Shown: piece by piece, positions 8,986-16,951 of the stretch
Layout of the letters: the number at the start of each line of letters is the position of its first letter
How positions within the stretch are numbered: position 1 is the stretch's first letter
Source: Candidatus Hermodarchaeota archaeon
GTDB lineage: Archaea; Asgardarchaeota; Hermodarchaeia; Hermodarchaeales; Hermodarchaeaceae
Reading direction: 5' to 3'
DNA length: 64,000 nucleotides
Assembly (NCBI GenBank): GCA_016839805.1
Contig: JAEOTO010000022.1
Coordinates: forward strand, 1 to 64,000
Notes under the pieces: model-generated
Databases searched by the model: none
Seen by the model: the letters and a program-made list of their open reading frames with translations, nothing else
Told to the model about the DNA's origin: nothing
Made by a program: the position numbers and the translations under genes

Positions 8986-9228
8986 CTAAGAGTTCATCAT
9001 TACGATGGGGCATTTAGAGGGATCGTTGACGAATTCACAGGGCGTTTGGGCTCCTTCAGGGAAATTTTTCTGTAGTTGTTTGCACATATTATTCTCTGCG
9101 TCAAACATTGGGCAAGCCATGTCTATCATTACCCCAAAAAATGCTGGACTAATTTTGTTATTAAATTCTTCTCCACATTGAAAAAGTGTCTAATGTTCTT
9201 TACAATAACCGCAAGTCCCTTTATTCAA
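8986..9228 (-). pseudogene. Small cysteine-rich ORF interrupted by an in-frame TAG
   Basis: In the otherwise empty 427-base gap, one reverse frame reads NKGTCGYCKEH, a TAG at 9192-9190, then TLFQCGEEFNNKISPAFFGV followed by MIDMACPMFDAENNMCKQLQ and a tail with two further cysteines, ending at a TAG at 8986. A TTG at 9228, overlapping the end of the biotin carrier gene, would open it. The spaced cysteines on both sides of the TAG look like one small zinc- or iron-binding protein of about 80 residues. Either it is a broken gene, or only the 47-residue part from the ATG at 9129 is translated, or the TAG is read through. The rest of the gap (8794-8985) shows only AT-rich sequence upstream of the mutase gene. 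Confidence 0.35.
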
Positions 9229-9802
9229 TAGTAATCATGGGTTGACCCTTTTCCACTGCATCTCCAACCCGAATATGAACTTTCTTGACCTTGCCTGACT
9301 GTGATGCTCGGATTTCATTAGCCATCTTCATGGCCTCAAGGACAAGAAGAACGTCACCTGCCTTAATAGTTGCATTTTCTTGAACTCGTAATTCGAGTAC
9401 ACGGCCTGGTAAAGGTGCTGTCACGGATCCTGGTTCTGCAGGTTCCCGGACTGTTGGAGTTGGTTCCGCCGTCCTACTTGCAGTACTGGGCGTAGACGAA
9501 CGTATTGTCATCGGGCGATAGCCGGGTGTCGGTTGTATGGCCAGGGCTTTGAGTCCAACGGCATACTTTTGTTTTTTTATTCTGAGTGTGTATTCGGAAG
9601 TTTTAGGGTCAGGAGTGAGTTGGAGGGTGTGCTTCAGGTCACCTATTGTAACGCGGTAAGTACCAGAACTGTGATTTCCATCAGCAATCTTGACTGGGAA
9701 GGTTGCTTCCCCAATCGTTACATTGAGGATTCCATTGCTTGGACCATCCACTTCGACGTTAATAGTGGTGCCGTTGATTTTAAGCTCATATTTGCGTGGC
9801 AA
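9221..9802 (-). CDS. Biotin carboxyl carrier protein (1.3S-type / BCCP)
   Basis: The C-terminal 70 residues form a biotinyl domain with LEAMKMANEI; Lys159 is the biotinylation site. The domain is preceded by an Ala/Pro/Thr/Ser-rich flexible linker (about 90-128) and an N-terminal beta-rich domain (1-90) like the BT domain of acyl-CoA carboxylases. The start is TTG with GGAGAAAA upstream. It follows pycB by 21 bases and so carries the biotin for the PycB/carboxyltransferase set; the biotin ligase at 16952 would modify it. At 193 residues it is longer than the transcarboxylase 1.3S subunit (about 120). Confidence 0.92.
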   Translation of the reverse strand: MPRKYELKINGTTINVEVDGPSNGILNVTIGEATFPVKIADGNHSSGTYRVTIGDLKHTLQLTPDPKTSEYTLRIKKQKYAVGLKALAIQPTPGYRPMTIRSSTPSTASRTAEPTPTVREPAEPGSVTAPLPGRVLELRVQENATIKAGDVLLVLEAMKMANEIRASQSGKVKKVHIRVGDAVEKGQPMITIE

Positions 9803-9823
9803 TGGTTTTTCTCCTTGGGGAAT

Positions 9824-11335
9824 CTACTCGTATCCCATAGCTTCGCGGCGTCCTGCCAAGACCCAGGGGTTGGAACCATTCGTGTTTGATCGACGAATAG
9901 TGGGTAATTCGGGTCGCTGGGGTTGTAAGTCAATAAGAGTTGCCGTAATTGCTGCGAGTAGATCCGGTGTCAATTGAGACAAGGCTTTCTGTTCTTTTCG
10001 ATATTCGAAGTATTCGATGGCAGGTTGGGGGAATAAGATGTAGGCAATGACGTCCTCAATTTTTTGGGTAATTCCTTTTAGTTCCTGTCGTGCCTTGGGA
10101 ATGGCTGGTTCTAGTAAATCCGCTGGTCGGCAAGTGATTGGCCCCTCTTCGCCGATAACCAGTTTCTGGATCTTGGGGTCAATTGGGGCAGGAGGACGAC
10201 CATAGTGACCCCGAACATACTGTTTGACTTCTTCTGGGATGGTTTTGTATCGTTTTCCTAACAGGACATTAAGAGTGGCTTGTGTACCTACAATCTGACT
10301 GGAGGGTGTCACCAGAGGTGGATAACCGAGTTCTTTTCGTACTCGTGGAACTTCATCAAGAACATCTTGAAGACGGTCTAAAGCATTTTGTTCCCGAAGT
10401 TGGTTCACCAGATTTGACATCATTCCTCCAGGAACCTGAAATTGTAATACATTGGTATCAACGCCAACTAGACCACATTCATAAGCTTCGTAGCGTTCAC
10501 GGACATCCTGAATGTACTGGGCAATTTCTGATAAGAGATCAAGGTCGAGTTTAGAATCCCAGGGTGTTCCTTCTAAGACGGCTACCATTGATTCACAAGG
10601 AGGTTGTGAGGTAGACTGTGCTAGCGAGGAAATTGCGGTATCAACAACGTCCACTCCTGCCTGGATGGCTTCTAAGTAGGCCATACTAGCCATTCCCGAC
10701 GTATAATGTGAATGGAGTTGGATTGGAACCTGAATTTCTTCTTTCAGCTGAGTAACTAGTTCTCGGGCGATAAAAGGACTCAGAAGCCCTGCCATATCCT
10801 TGATACAAATGGAATCAGCTCCCAAATCCTCAAGGGTTTTAGCTTGTCCCACGAAGGTTTCTACGTTATGGACAGGACTGATGGTGTAACTAAAGCTCAT
10901 CTGGGCATGAGCTCCGGCTTTGTGAACCGCTTTAATTGCTGTTTCCATGTTTCGTGGATCGTTTAACGCATCAAAGATACGAAAGATATCAATTCCATTT
11001 TTAGCAGCTAACTCAACGAATTTCCGGACGGTATCATCTGGATAGTGTCGATAGCCAACTATGTTTTGTCCTCGCAACAACATCTGTAATTTGGTTTTCT
11101 TAATCGCCGCTCGAAGTTGGCGAAGGCGCTCCCAGGGATTTTCTTTAAGAAACCGGAGAGGTGCATCAAAAGTTGCGCCACCCCATACTTCCATGGAATG
11201 GAAGCCCACTTGGTCCATTTTCTCTGCAATGGGCAGCATATCCTCAGTTTTCATCCGTGTTGCGAGTAAGGATTGATGGGCATCACGAAATGTTGTGTCT
11301 GTAAATTTAATTGGTTTAGTTGCAGGTTTTGGCAC
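9824..11335 (-). CDS. pycB: Pyruvate carboxylase subunit B / transcarboxylase 5S-type subunit
   Basis: A 503-residue carboxyltransferase of the HMGL-like TIM-barrel family acting on pyruvate/oxaloacetate. It begins with DTTFRDAHQSLLATRM (residues 13-28) holding the metal-ligand Asp, continues with MEVWGGATFDAPLRF and LLRGQNIVGYRHYPDD, and has the metal-binding HSHYTSGMA segment plus the carbamylated-lysine region ICIKDMAG. The C-terminal PYC_OADA domain follows. The length matches Propionibacterium transcarboxylase 5S and archaeal PycB. It starts at GTG with GAGGTG eight bases upstream. No biotin carboxylase (PycA/AccC) is found nearby, so it may act in a transcarboxylase or decarboxylase rather than in an ATP-dependent pyruvate carboxylase. 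Confidence 0.93.
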   Translation of the reverse strand: MPKPATKPIKFTDTTFRDAHQSLLATRMKTEDMLPIAEKMDQVGFHSMEVWGGATFDAPLRFLKENPWERLRQLRAAIKKTKLQMLLRGQNIVGYRHYPDDTVRKFVELAAKNGIDIFRIFDALNDPRNMETAIKAVHKAGAHAQMSFSYTISPVHNVETFVGQAKTLEDLGADSICIKDMAGLLSPFIARELVTQLKEEIQVPIQLHSHYTSGMASMAYLEAIQAGVDVVDTAISSLAQSTSQPPCESMVAVLEGTPWDSKLDLDLLSEIAQYIQDVRERYEAYECGLVGVDTNVLQFQVPGGMMSNLVNQLREQNALDRLQDVLDEVPRVRKELGYPPLVTPSSQIVGTQATLNVLLGKRYKTIPEEVKQYVRGHYGRPPAPIDPKIQKLVIGEEGPITCRPADLLEPAIPKARQELKGITQKIEDVIAYILFPQPAIEYFEYRKEQKALSQLTPDLLAAITATLIDLQPQRPELPTIRRSNTNGSNPWVLAGRREAMGYE

Positions 11336-11470
11336 GCTAGTTACACCTCAATTTATACTTCTAATCTCGGGTAGGTGGTAATGTCAGGTAGCGGTTTTTA
11401 GGTCTTCTCCTTTCCTTTATTTGCACTATCGTATCATGGTTCTTTATCTGATAGATAATAATAGGCTTGT

Positions 11471-13030
11471 TTAAAGCGGACAATTGCCATGTTTCTTTTT
11501 GGGAAGCGATTGCCGTTTTGTACGCAGCATTTCAAAGGCTGCAATAAGGCGGGTTCTAGTTATTGCGGGCTCAATTACCTCGTCAATGAATCCACGCACG
11601 GCTCCTGAGTATGGATTAGCAAAGCGTTCACGATATTCCTGGATTTTCTTTGAGCGGGTTTCTTCAGGGTCCTTGGATTTCTCGATTTCTCGGCGAAAAA
11701 TTATGTTAGCTGCTCCCTCTGGACCCATAACTGCCATTTCAGTAGTAGGCCAGGCGTAGACAACATCAGCACGTAGATGCTTAGAACCAAGCACTACATA
11801 TGCACCACCAATGGCTTTCCGTGTGATCACTGTCACTTTGGGAACGGTAGCTTCAGCATACGCAAAAAGGATCTTCGCTCCATGGCGGATAATACCTCGA
11901 TGTTCCTGATCAACACCTGGAAGAAATCCAGGGACATCCATGAAGGTGAGAATAGGGATATTAAACGCATCACAGAAGCGAACAAACCGAGCACACTTAT
12001 CTGAGGCATCGATATCTAAGGTTCCCGCTAAGTAATTCGGTTGATTAGCAACAACTCCAATTGAGTGGCCGTTCAATCGGATAAAGCCCACCACCATATT
12101 TGGAGCGAAGTATTCATGCACTTCTAAAAACGCATTATTATCTGCAACACTTACGATTGCTTGTTTCATATCATAGGGTGTAGTCGGATCTTCAGGTAAG
12201 AGTTCATTTAACCTAGGATCTGTTCGCAAAGTGTCATCAGTAGACTCAACTAAAGGTGGATCTTCAATATTATTTGAAGGCAAATATGAAAGAAGGTTCC
12301 GAATTAGTTGTAGGCAATGCTCCTCGTTCTCAGCTGCAAATTGAGCGACTCCACTCTTCACGTTATGAGCCATGGCGCCACCTAGTTCCTCAAAAGAAAT
12401 TACCTCTCCTGTCACAGCTTTAATCACATTGGGACCTGTAATGAACATCCGGCTCGTATTTTTCACCATTAATGTAAAATCAGTTACAGCAGGACTGTAG
12501 ACAGCTCCACCAGCACAGGGACCCATAATCGCACTGATTTGGGGGATTACGCCCGAAGCGATTACATTGCGGTAGAAAATTTCCCCATAAGCACCCAAAC
12601 TGGCAACTCCTTCTTGAATTCGAGCACCACCCGAATCGTTCAAACCAATTACAGGAGCTCCAGCTTCCAAGGCTAAATCCATAATTTTCGTTACTTTTTC
12701 ACCGAACATCTCGCCAAGAGCTCCACCAAAGACGGTGAAATCCTGGCTAAAGATAAAAACGAGACGACCATCAATGGTTCCATATCCTGTGACGACGCCA
12801 TCACCTGGAATCTTCTGTTTGTCCATTTTAAACTCTGTACAACGGTGCTCGACTAGCGCATCAAATTCCATGAAACTCCCCGGATCTACCAGCTTGTCAA
12901 TCCGTTCCCTCGCCGTCATTTTCCCAGCTTTATGTTGGCGATTAATCCGTTCTTTGCCTCCACCGAGTTTAGCTTTCTCCAGGCGTTTTCTAAGCTCCTT
13001 GAGCTTCTTGTTCATGACTTCAGAAGGCAT
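11471..13030 (-). CDS. pccB: Propionyl-/methylmalonyl-CoA carboxyltransferase subunit (12S-type)
   Basis: A 519-residue crotonase-fold carboxyltransferase of the PccB/MmdA family. The N-terminal half has the acyl-CoA site GARIQEGVASLGAYGEIFYRN and the oxyanion-hole segment GPCAGGAVYSPA; the C-terminal half has the biotin site DVPGFLPGVDQEHRGIIRHGAK and RKAIGGAYVVLGSKHLRAD. The family moves CO2 between carboxybiotin and propionyl-CoA. With PycB and the biotin carrier just downstream (136-base gap) it gives a complete 12S/5S/1.3S subunit set. The 135 bases between it and pycB hold only an AT-rich probable promoter region. Confidence 0.95.
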   Translation of the reverse strand: MPSEVMNKKLKELRKRLEKAKLGGGKERINRQHKAGKMTARERIDKLVDPGSFMEFDALVEHRCTEFKMDKQKIPGDGVVTGYGTIDGRLVFIFSQDFTVFGGALGEMFGEKVTKIMDLALEAGAPVIGLNDSGGARIQEGVASLGAYGEIFYRNVIASGVIPQISAIMGPCAGGAVYSPAVTDFTLMVKNTSRMFITGPNVIKAVTGEVISFEELGGAMAHNVKSGVAQFAAENEEHCLQLIRNLLSYLPSNNIEDPPLVESTDDTLRTDPRLNELLPEDPTTPYDMKQAIVSVADNNAFLEVHEYFAPNMVVGFIRLNGHSIGVVANQPNYLAGTLDIDASDKCARFVRFCDAFNIPILTFMDVPGFLPGVDQEHRGIIRHGAKILFAYAEATVPKVTVITRKAIGGAYVVLGSKHLRADVVYAWPTTEMAVMGPEGAANIIFRREIEKSKDPEETRSKKIQEYRERFANPYSGAVRGFIDEVIEPAITRTRLIAAFEMLRTKRQSLPKKKHGNCPL

Positions 13031-13197
13031 TCTACCGACACTCCATGCAAAACCTTATTTCAAACCCTACAAAGCTGTTGTCCCTACTGATCTTCACTCC
13101 TCTTAAACCCAATCGGTTGCGTAAATCCAGCGGCAATCAGAAATCACAAAGATTCTTAACCAGAATATCAGTCATAATCCGACCGAGGTAAGAAATC

Positions 13198-13782
13198 ATG
13201 TCCCAAACACTCATTGGACTCATGCAAGCCTTTATCGGCGAAAGCCAAGCCCGAAACCGATATAACATCTATGCGAAAATCGCCAAAAAAGAGGGCTTTG
13301 AACAAATCGCTGAAATTTTCAACGTTACCGCTGATAACGAACGAGTTCACGCCAAGAACTTCTGGCGGGCAGCCCAAACAGTGATGAAAGAAACAGGGAA
13401 ACCCATGCCTGAAATCACCGTCGACGCTCTTGCTCCCCTGAAGGTTGGCAAAACCATCGACAATCTCAAAGCCGCAATTGAAGGAGAAACCTACGAACAC
13501 ACCAAAATGTACCCCGACATCGCTAATACCGCAGAAAAAGAGGGATTCAAAGCTATCGCCGAACAAGTCCGTGCTATTGCCCAAGCCGAAGTCCACCACG
13601 CCACACGCTACACCGTCCTCCTCAAAGAAATCAAAGCTAAGACTGTTTTCAAGAAAAAGAACCCCACACAGTGGCTCTGTTTGGAGTGTGGTTACATTCA
13701 CGAAGGCGTTGAAGCCCCCGATCAATGTCCATCATGCTTCCATCCCCAAGCCTACTTCTCCGTCTTATGCGAGACCTACTAA
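13198..13782 (+). CDS. rbr: Rubrerythrin
   Basis: A 194-residue non-haem di-iron peroxidase that reduces H2O2. The four-helix part carries two ExxH motifs (NERVHAKNF and QAEVHHATRY) plus GESQARNRY, supplying the iron ligands, and the C-terminal 45 residues are a rubredoxin-like FeCys4 domain (CLECGYIHEG, CPSC). A clear GAGGTAAG ribosome-binding site lies six bases before the ATG. It is followed by rubredoxin and then by superoxide reductase, the standard oxygen-defence set of anaerobes. Codons are strongly biased to C endings, as expected for a highly expressed gene here. Confidence 0.97.
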   Translation: MSQTLIGLMQAFIGESQARNRYNIYAKIAKKEGFEQIAEIFNVTADNERVHAKNFWRAAQTVMKETGKPMPEITVDALAPLKVGKTIDNLKAAIEGETYEHTKMYPDIANTAEKEGFKAIAEQVRAIAQAEVHHATRYTVLLKEIKAKTVFKKKNPTQWLCLECGYIHEGVEAPDQCPSCFHPQAYFSVLCETY

Positions 13783-13852
13783 AGCAGTTCAAAATCATAA
13801 TACCCAAACAATAATAACCCCAAACGAAACCACAAAAACCAGGTGACCTACC

Positions 13853-14017
13853 ATGGCACAAAAGTACGTCTGCACAGCGTGCGGATACATCTACGATCCC
13901 ACAGTCGGAGACCCCGATGGTGGCGTCGAACCCGGCACCGCATTCGAAAACATTCCCGACGACTGGGTCTGTCCCGTGTGCGGCGTAGGAAAGGATATGT
14001 TCGAGCCCACCGATTAG
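13853..14017 (+). CDS. rub: Rubredoxin
   Basis: A 54-residue rubredoxin. It reads [16 protein letters not shown], then a [18 protein letters not shown] core, then [13 protein letters not shown]: two CxxCG loops binding one iron, with the usual aromatic core residues. It is the electron donor to rubrerythrin (71 bases upstream) and to superoxide reductase (downstream at 16067). AGGTGA lies six bases before the ATG. It is followed by a likely hairpin terminator. Confidence 0.97.
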   Translation: MAQKYVCTACGYIYDPTVGDPDGGVEPGTAFENIPDDWVCPVCGVGKDMFEPTD

Positions 14018-14033
14018 ATCTTTGAATGAATTT

Positions 14034-14087
14034 GGCGGGGGTAGGCCCCGAGTGTGGAGTGCCGAATCCGCCCTTTTCTTGTTTTTT
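14034..14087 (+). terminator. Probable terminator after rubredoxin
   Basis: A GC-rich hairpin CGGGG-GTAGG-CCCCG (14036-14050), which can be enclosed by GGCGG (14034-14038) pairing with CCGCC (14068-14072), is followed by a run of T-rich sequence (CTTTTCTTGTTTTTT, to 14087). It sits 16 bases after the rubredoxin stop and before the PC4-like gene. Confidence 0.45.
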
Positions 14088-14145
14088 CACGAATGCGATT
14101 CTTTTTAGGGCTCTTTTCATCATTGTGGTATACGGTGATCTATTC

Positions 14146-14406
14146 ATGACAACAGTCGGTGAACCAGTAGTTCTACCCCGTAGTGAAACTGAAAAAATCT
14201 GGGTATCGGTATCGGAGTTTCGTGGATTCGCTGGACTCGATATCCGAATCTACTATAATGCCGGTGAAGTAGACTGGCGACCCACGAAAAAGGGTGTTCG
14301 CATCTCTTTGGAGCTAAAGGATCAGTTGATTGCCGCGATTGAAAAAGTTGTAGCCCAGTATGAGGCTGCTACAGAATCTGGCGACGCTGGCGAAGCTAAA
14401 GATTAG
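14146..14406 (+). CDS. PC4/Sub1-like (transcriptional coactivator p15) domain protein
   Basis: An 86-residue protein made of one PC4-like single-stranded-nucleic-acid-binding domain: strands EKIWVSVSEFRGFAGLDIRI, the characteristic W-RPTKKGVRISLEL turn-strand, and a C-terminal helix KDQLIAAIEKVVAQYEAA. PC4 domains occur in eukaryotic coactivator PC4/Sub1, in bacterial YdbC-like proteins and in some archaea, where they bind ssDNA or RNA. The ATG at 14146 is preceded by GGTGATC seven bases upstream, so the longer frame from 14026, which runs through the terminator hairpin, is not used. The acidic tail is short. Confidence 0.75.
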   Translation: MTTVGEPVVLPRSETEKIWVSVSEFRGFAGLDIRIYYNAGEVDWRPTKKGVRISLELKDQLIAAIEKVVAQYEAATESGDAGEAKD

Positions 14407-14479
14407 AAAAAGGGAACCCGTTCACTTTGCAAAAGGGGTGGGAGCAGCTTATATGTCTCATTGATGAATTTCAGTCATC

Positions 14480-15751
14480 GTGATTATTTACCGCGCCTAT
14501 AAAACAGAGCTAAAACTGAATAATCGGCAGCGCGTAATTTGTAAAAAACATGCGGGCTGCGCTCGATTTGCTTATAATTGGGGGCTCAAACGAAAAATCG
14601 ATGTGTTTGTTAAAACAGGAAGCTCACCTAGTGCTATTGATTTGCACAAGGAACTCAACCGACTCAAACAAACCGAGTTTTCATGGATGTATGAGGTTTC
14701 CAAATGCGCACCTCAAGAGGCCTTAAATAATCTTGAAAATGCGTTTAAACAATTCTTCCGAAGAATCAAAAATGGACAACTATGTGCATTTCCACGATTC
14801 AAATCACGGAAAAAGCGAATTGGATCATTTAGATTAACGGGAGTCATTCGAGTATTCAATGATTCGATCCAACTACCCAGGTTGGGGCGACTGCGGTTAA
14901 AAGAACACGGATACCTACCTCCCGAATCAGATCATGTGCATATACTCTCTGCGACTATATCTGAGAAAGCAGGTCGTTGGTTCGTATCACTACAAGTGCA
15001 AGAGGAAATAAATCCGGTTAAGAATACAGGACCTATGGTGGGTGTAGATATCGGGATTCATCGGCTAGCTACTCTTTCAGATGGTACTTCTTTTAACAAC
15101 CGTCGTCCATTGGCGCGTTTTGAACGAAAACTGAAGCGGATTCAAAGGGCTCTTTCACGAAAACAAAAAAGAAGCCAGAATCGTTTGAAAACAAAACTTG
15201 CCCTGCAAAAGCTCCATGCCCGAATCGCAAATATTCGTCGGGATGCTATTCACCAGGTGACATCAAAGCTGACGAAATCCAAGTCAGTCATTGTCATCGA
15301 AGACCTATGTGTACAAGGAATGCGGAAGAATCAAACACTAGCCAAAGCAGTTTCTGATGTAGGTTTCGCTGAGTTTTGTCGTCAACTTGAATATAAAACT
15401 CAGTGGTATGGATCGCAATTAGTGTTGGCTCCTCGGTTCTTTCCATCTTCGAAACGCTGTTCACGATGTGGGTATGTCAAGACAGAACTTTCTTCAGGTC
15501 GTATCTATACGTGTGGACAGTGTGGTTTGGTTTTAGATCGAGATATTAATGCTAGCAAAAATTTGTTACTTGTCGCCGTGGGTTTCACGGAGACTATAAA
15601 CGCCTGTTATGAGACGGGAAGTGACAGCTCCTTGGAGCAGTGCTCGTCGATGATTCAGGAACCGAACAGTGAACTACCAGGTTCTCATAGGATTCGGAAA
15701 ACCGAACGCATTATAAGCTCAACGGTGTTAACTCCTGAGCGAGAACCATGA
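14480..15751 (+). mobile_element. tnpB: IS200/IS605-type element carrying tnpB (RNA-guided nuclease)
   Basis: A full-length 423-residue TnpB. It has the N-terminal Y-x-KTEL opening with CARFAYNW, the PRLGRLRLKEHGYLP segment, RuvC catalytic residues in GVDIG (Asp190), IVIEDL (Glu274) and DRDINASKN (Asp355), and an intact zinc ribbon CSRCG...CGQCG before the last motif. No tnpA transposase is beside it, so it is a tnpB-only element. The C-terminal tail with QEPNSELPGSHR is typical for the family, whose right end usually overlaps the omegaRNA. The start is GTG at 14480. The stop overlaps the next gene's ATG (ATGA). The element's exact ends cannot be fixed from one copy. Confidence 0.93.
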
Positions 15752-16023
15752 AGATTATCGATGACTGCCCTGGTGCTGCTCCATTAAAACGACCTACTAT
15801 TATCTTCAAGGCCTGTCCAAAATGCGGGGAAGAAGTTGAACTCTTTTCCAGCGATGTGAAGATGGATTGTGATAACTGTGGTTTTACCATCTACAATGAT
15901 ACGATGTCCTGTGTACAGTGGTGCGAGTATGCTAAAGGGTGTGTAGGTGAAGAGACCTACAATGATGTCATGGAAATGATCAAACGAAAGAAACAACAGG
16001 AGACGCAAGACACAACTGGGTAG
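15748..16023 (+). CDS. Small zinc-ribbon protein
   Basis: A 91-residue protein with CPGAAPLKRP at the N-terminus, a zinc ribbon (CPKCGEEVELF, CDNCGF) and CVQWCEYAKGCVG near the middle. The pattern matches the N-terminal module seen before HD domains in some archaeal and bacterial proteins; here it stands alone. Its ATG overlaps the tnpB stop by four bases and lacks its own ribosome-binding site, so either the element inserted right at the start codon or translation is coupled. It lies 43 bases before superoxide reductase, probably in the same transcript. Confidence 0.7.
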   Translation: MKIIDDCPGAAPLKRPTIIFKACPKCGEEVELFSSDVKMDCDNCGFTIYNDTMSCVQWCEYAKGCVGEETYNDVMEMIKRKKQQETQDTTG

Positions 16024-16066
16024 CCATCGACAATACATCAACGGTTCGGAATATTTGGTGATTATC

Positions 16067-16444
16067 GTGACCGAATTATTACAAATCTACAAATGTAAAA
16101 CATGTGGGAATATCATCGAAGTGTTGCATAGTGGTACGGGATCGCTCGTTTGCTGCGGGGGGCCCATGCAGCTGATGGAAGAATTCACGGCAGACTTTAA
16201 GACCGAGAAGCATGTCCCCGTTGTCGAGGAGACCAAAGATGGCATTCATGTTGTAGTTGGCTCTACTCCTCATCCTATGGTCGATGAGCACTGGATTGAA
16301 TGGATCCAAGTCGTCAAGGACGGGACCATCATGCGTCAGTTCCTTGAACCCGGCCAAAAACCTGAAGCCGATTTCCCCATGAAAGGCAAGCCTGATTATG
16401 CACGTGAATACTGCAACATTCACCTGCTTTGGAAAACTAGCTAA
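16067..16444 (+). CDS. dfx: Desulfoferrodoxin / superoxide reductase (2Fe type)
   Basis: A class I superoxide reductase: the N-terminal desulforedoxin domain has YKCKTCGNIIEV and CCGGPM (FeCys4 centre I), and the catalytic domain has EKHVPVVE, HPMVDEHWIEWIQV and CNIHLLWK, supplying the His4Cys site of centre II. It reduces superoxide to H2O2, which the rubrerythrin upstream removes, with rubredoxin as electron carrier. I place the start at the GTG at 16067 (125 residues), with GGTGATT six bases upstream; the frame extends to a TTG at 16055. Confidence 0.96.
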   Translation: MTELLQIYKCKTCGNIIEVLHSGTGSLVCCGGPMQLMEEFTADFKTEKHVPVVEETKDGIHVVVGSTPHPMVDEHWIEWIQVVKDGTIMRQFLEPGQKPEADFPMKGKPDYAREYCNIHLLWKTS

Positions 16445-16506
16445 AAACCTGATTTCGAAAATCGGTTGGTGGCTAGCTCTACGTGCTGGTCACCTGAACT
16501 CTTTTT

Positions 16507-16902
16507 TTAATACGATTCAGTGACCACAGTTTCCTCTAGATCCACAACATTCCCACAATATGGACACTCGGCTCGTCTGGGGCCTACCCATTTAACTTCG
16601 TTGTATCTGAGAGGAGCATCACATTCGGGGCATTCAGCAGGAAGACTTTCACGAACAACTTGACGTTCATGATGCGAATCGACTGTTGCAGGGATGCTTG
16701 TTAGTGATATGCTTTTAGCAGTACTTCTCATTGACTTGCAAATCATGTAAAATGCAAAAATAAAGATACCAACAAAAATGACGATAAAGAGAATGAATAT
16801 AAAGCCAAAAGCACCAAAAATCATGTTGAGAAAGATATCAATGGCATCTATTTGTGCGGCTAAGGAGATTGGCAGTAATAGATGATATAATTGGAACATC
16901 AT
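16507..16902 (-). CDS. Membrane protein with C-terminal zinc ribbon
   Basis: A 131-residue protein with one or two N-terminal hydrophobic segments (about 4-15 and 27-55, the latter Ile/Phe-rich) and a cytoplasmic tail carrying CPECDAPLRYNEV and CPYCGNVVDLEE, a four-cysteine zinc ribbon. I do not recognise a specific family. It is convergent with superoxide reductase; the 62-base gap contains a T7 run on the plus strand that could end the upstream transcript. Confidence 0.6.
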   Translation of the reverse strand: MMFQLYHLLLPISLAAQIDAIDIFLNMIFGAFGFIFILFIVIFVGIFIFAFYMICKSMRSTAKSISLTSIPATVDSHHERQVVRESLPAECPECDAPLRYNEVKWVGPRRAECPYCGNVVDLEETVVTESY

Positions 16903-16951
16903 GGTTTGTCATTTTGTTCTGATGATTACATGCCTAAAAGAATTGTTGACG

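Noticed and set aside
13168-13725. Long minus-strand frame opposite rubrerythrin
   Set aside because: Arises from the strong C-ending codon bias of rubrerythrin; composition is not protein-like and no ribosome-binding site is present.
14461-14465. TTGAT just before tnpB, equal to the ISDra2 target motif
   Set aside because: It leaves only about 15 bases for a left end before the start codon, too short for an IS605-type end; a five-base match is easily chance.
16450-16462. Short hairpin GATTT-CGA-AAATC after superoxide reductase
   Set aside because: Weak A/T stem, more than 30 bases away from the T-run at about 16500; not convincing as a terminator.
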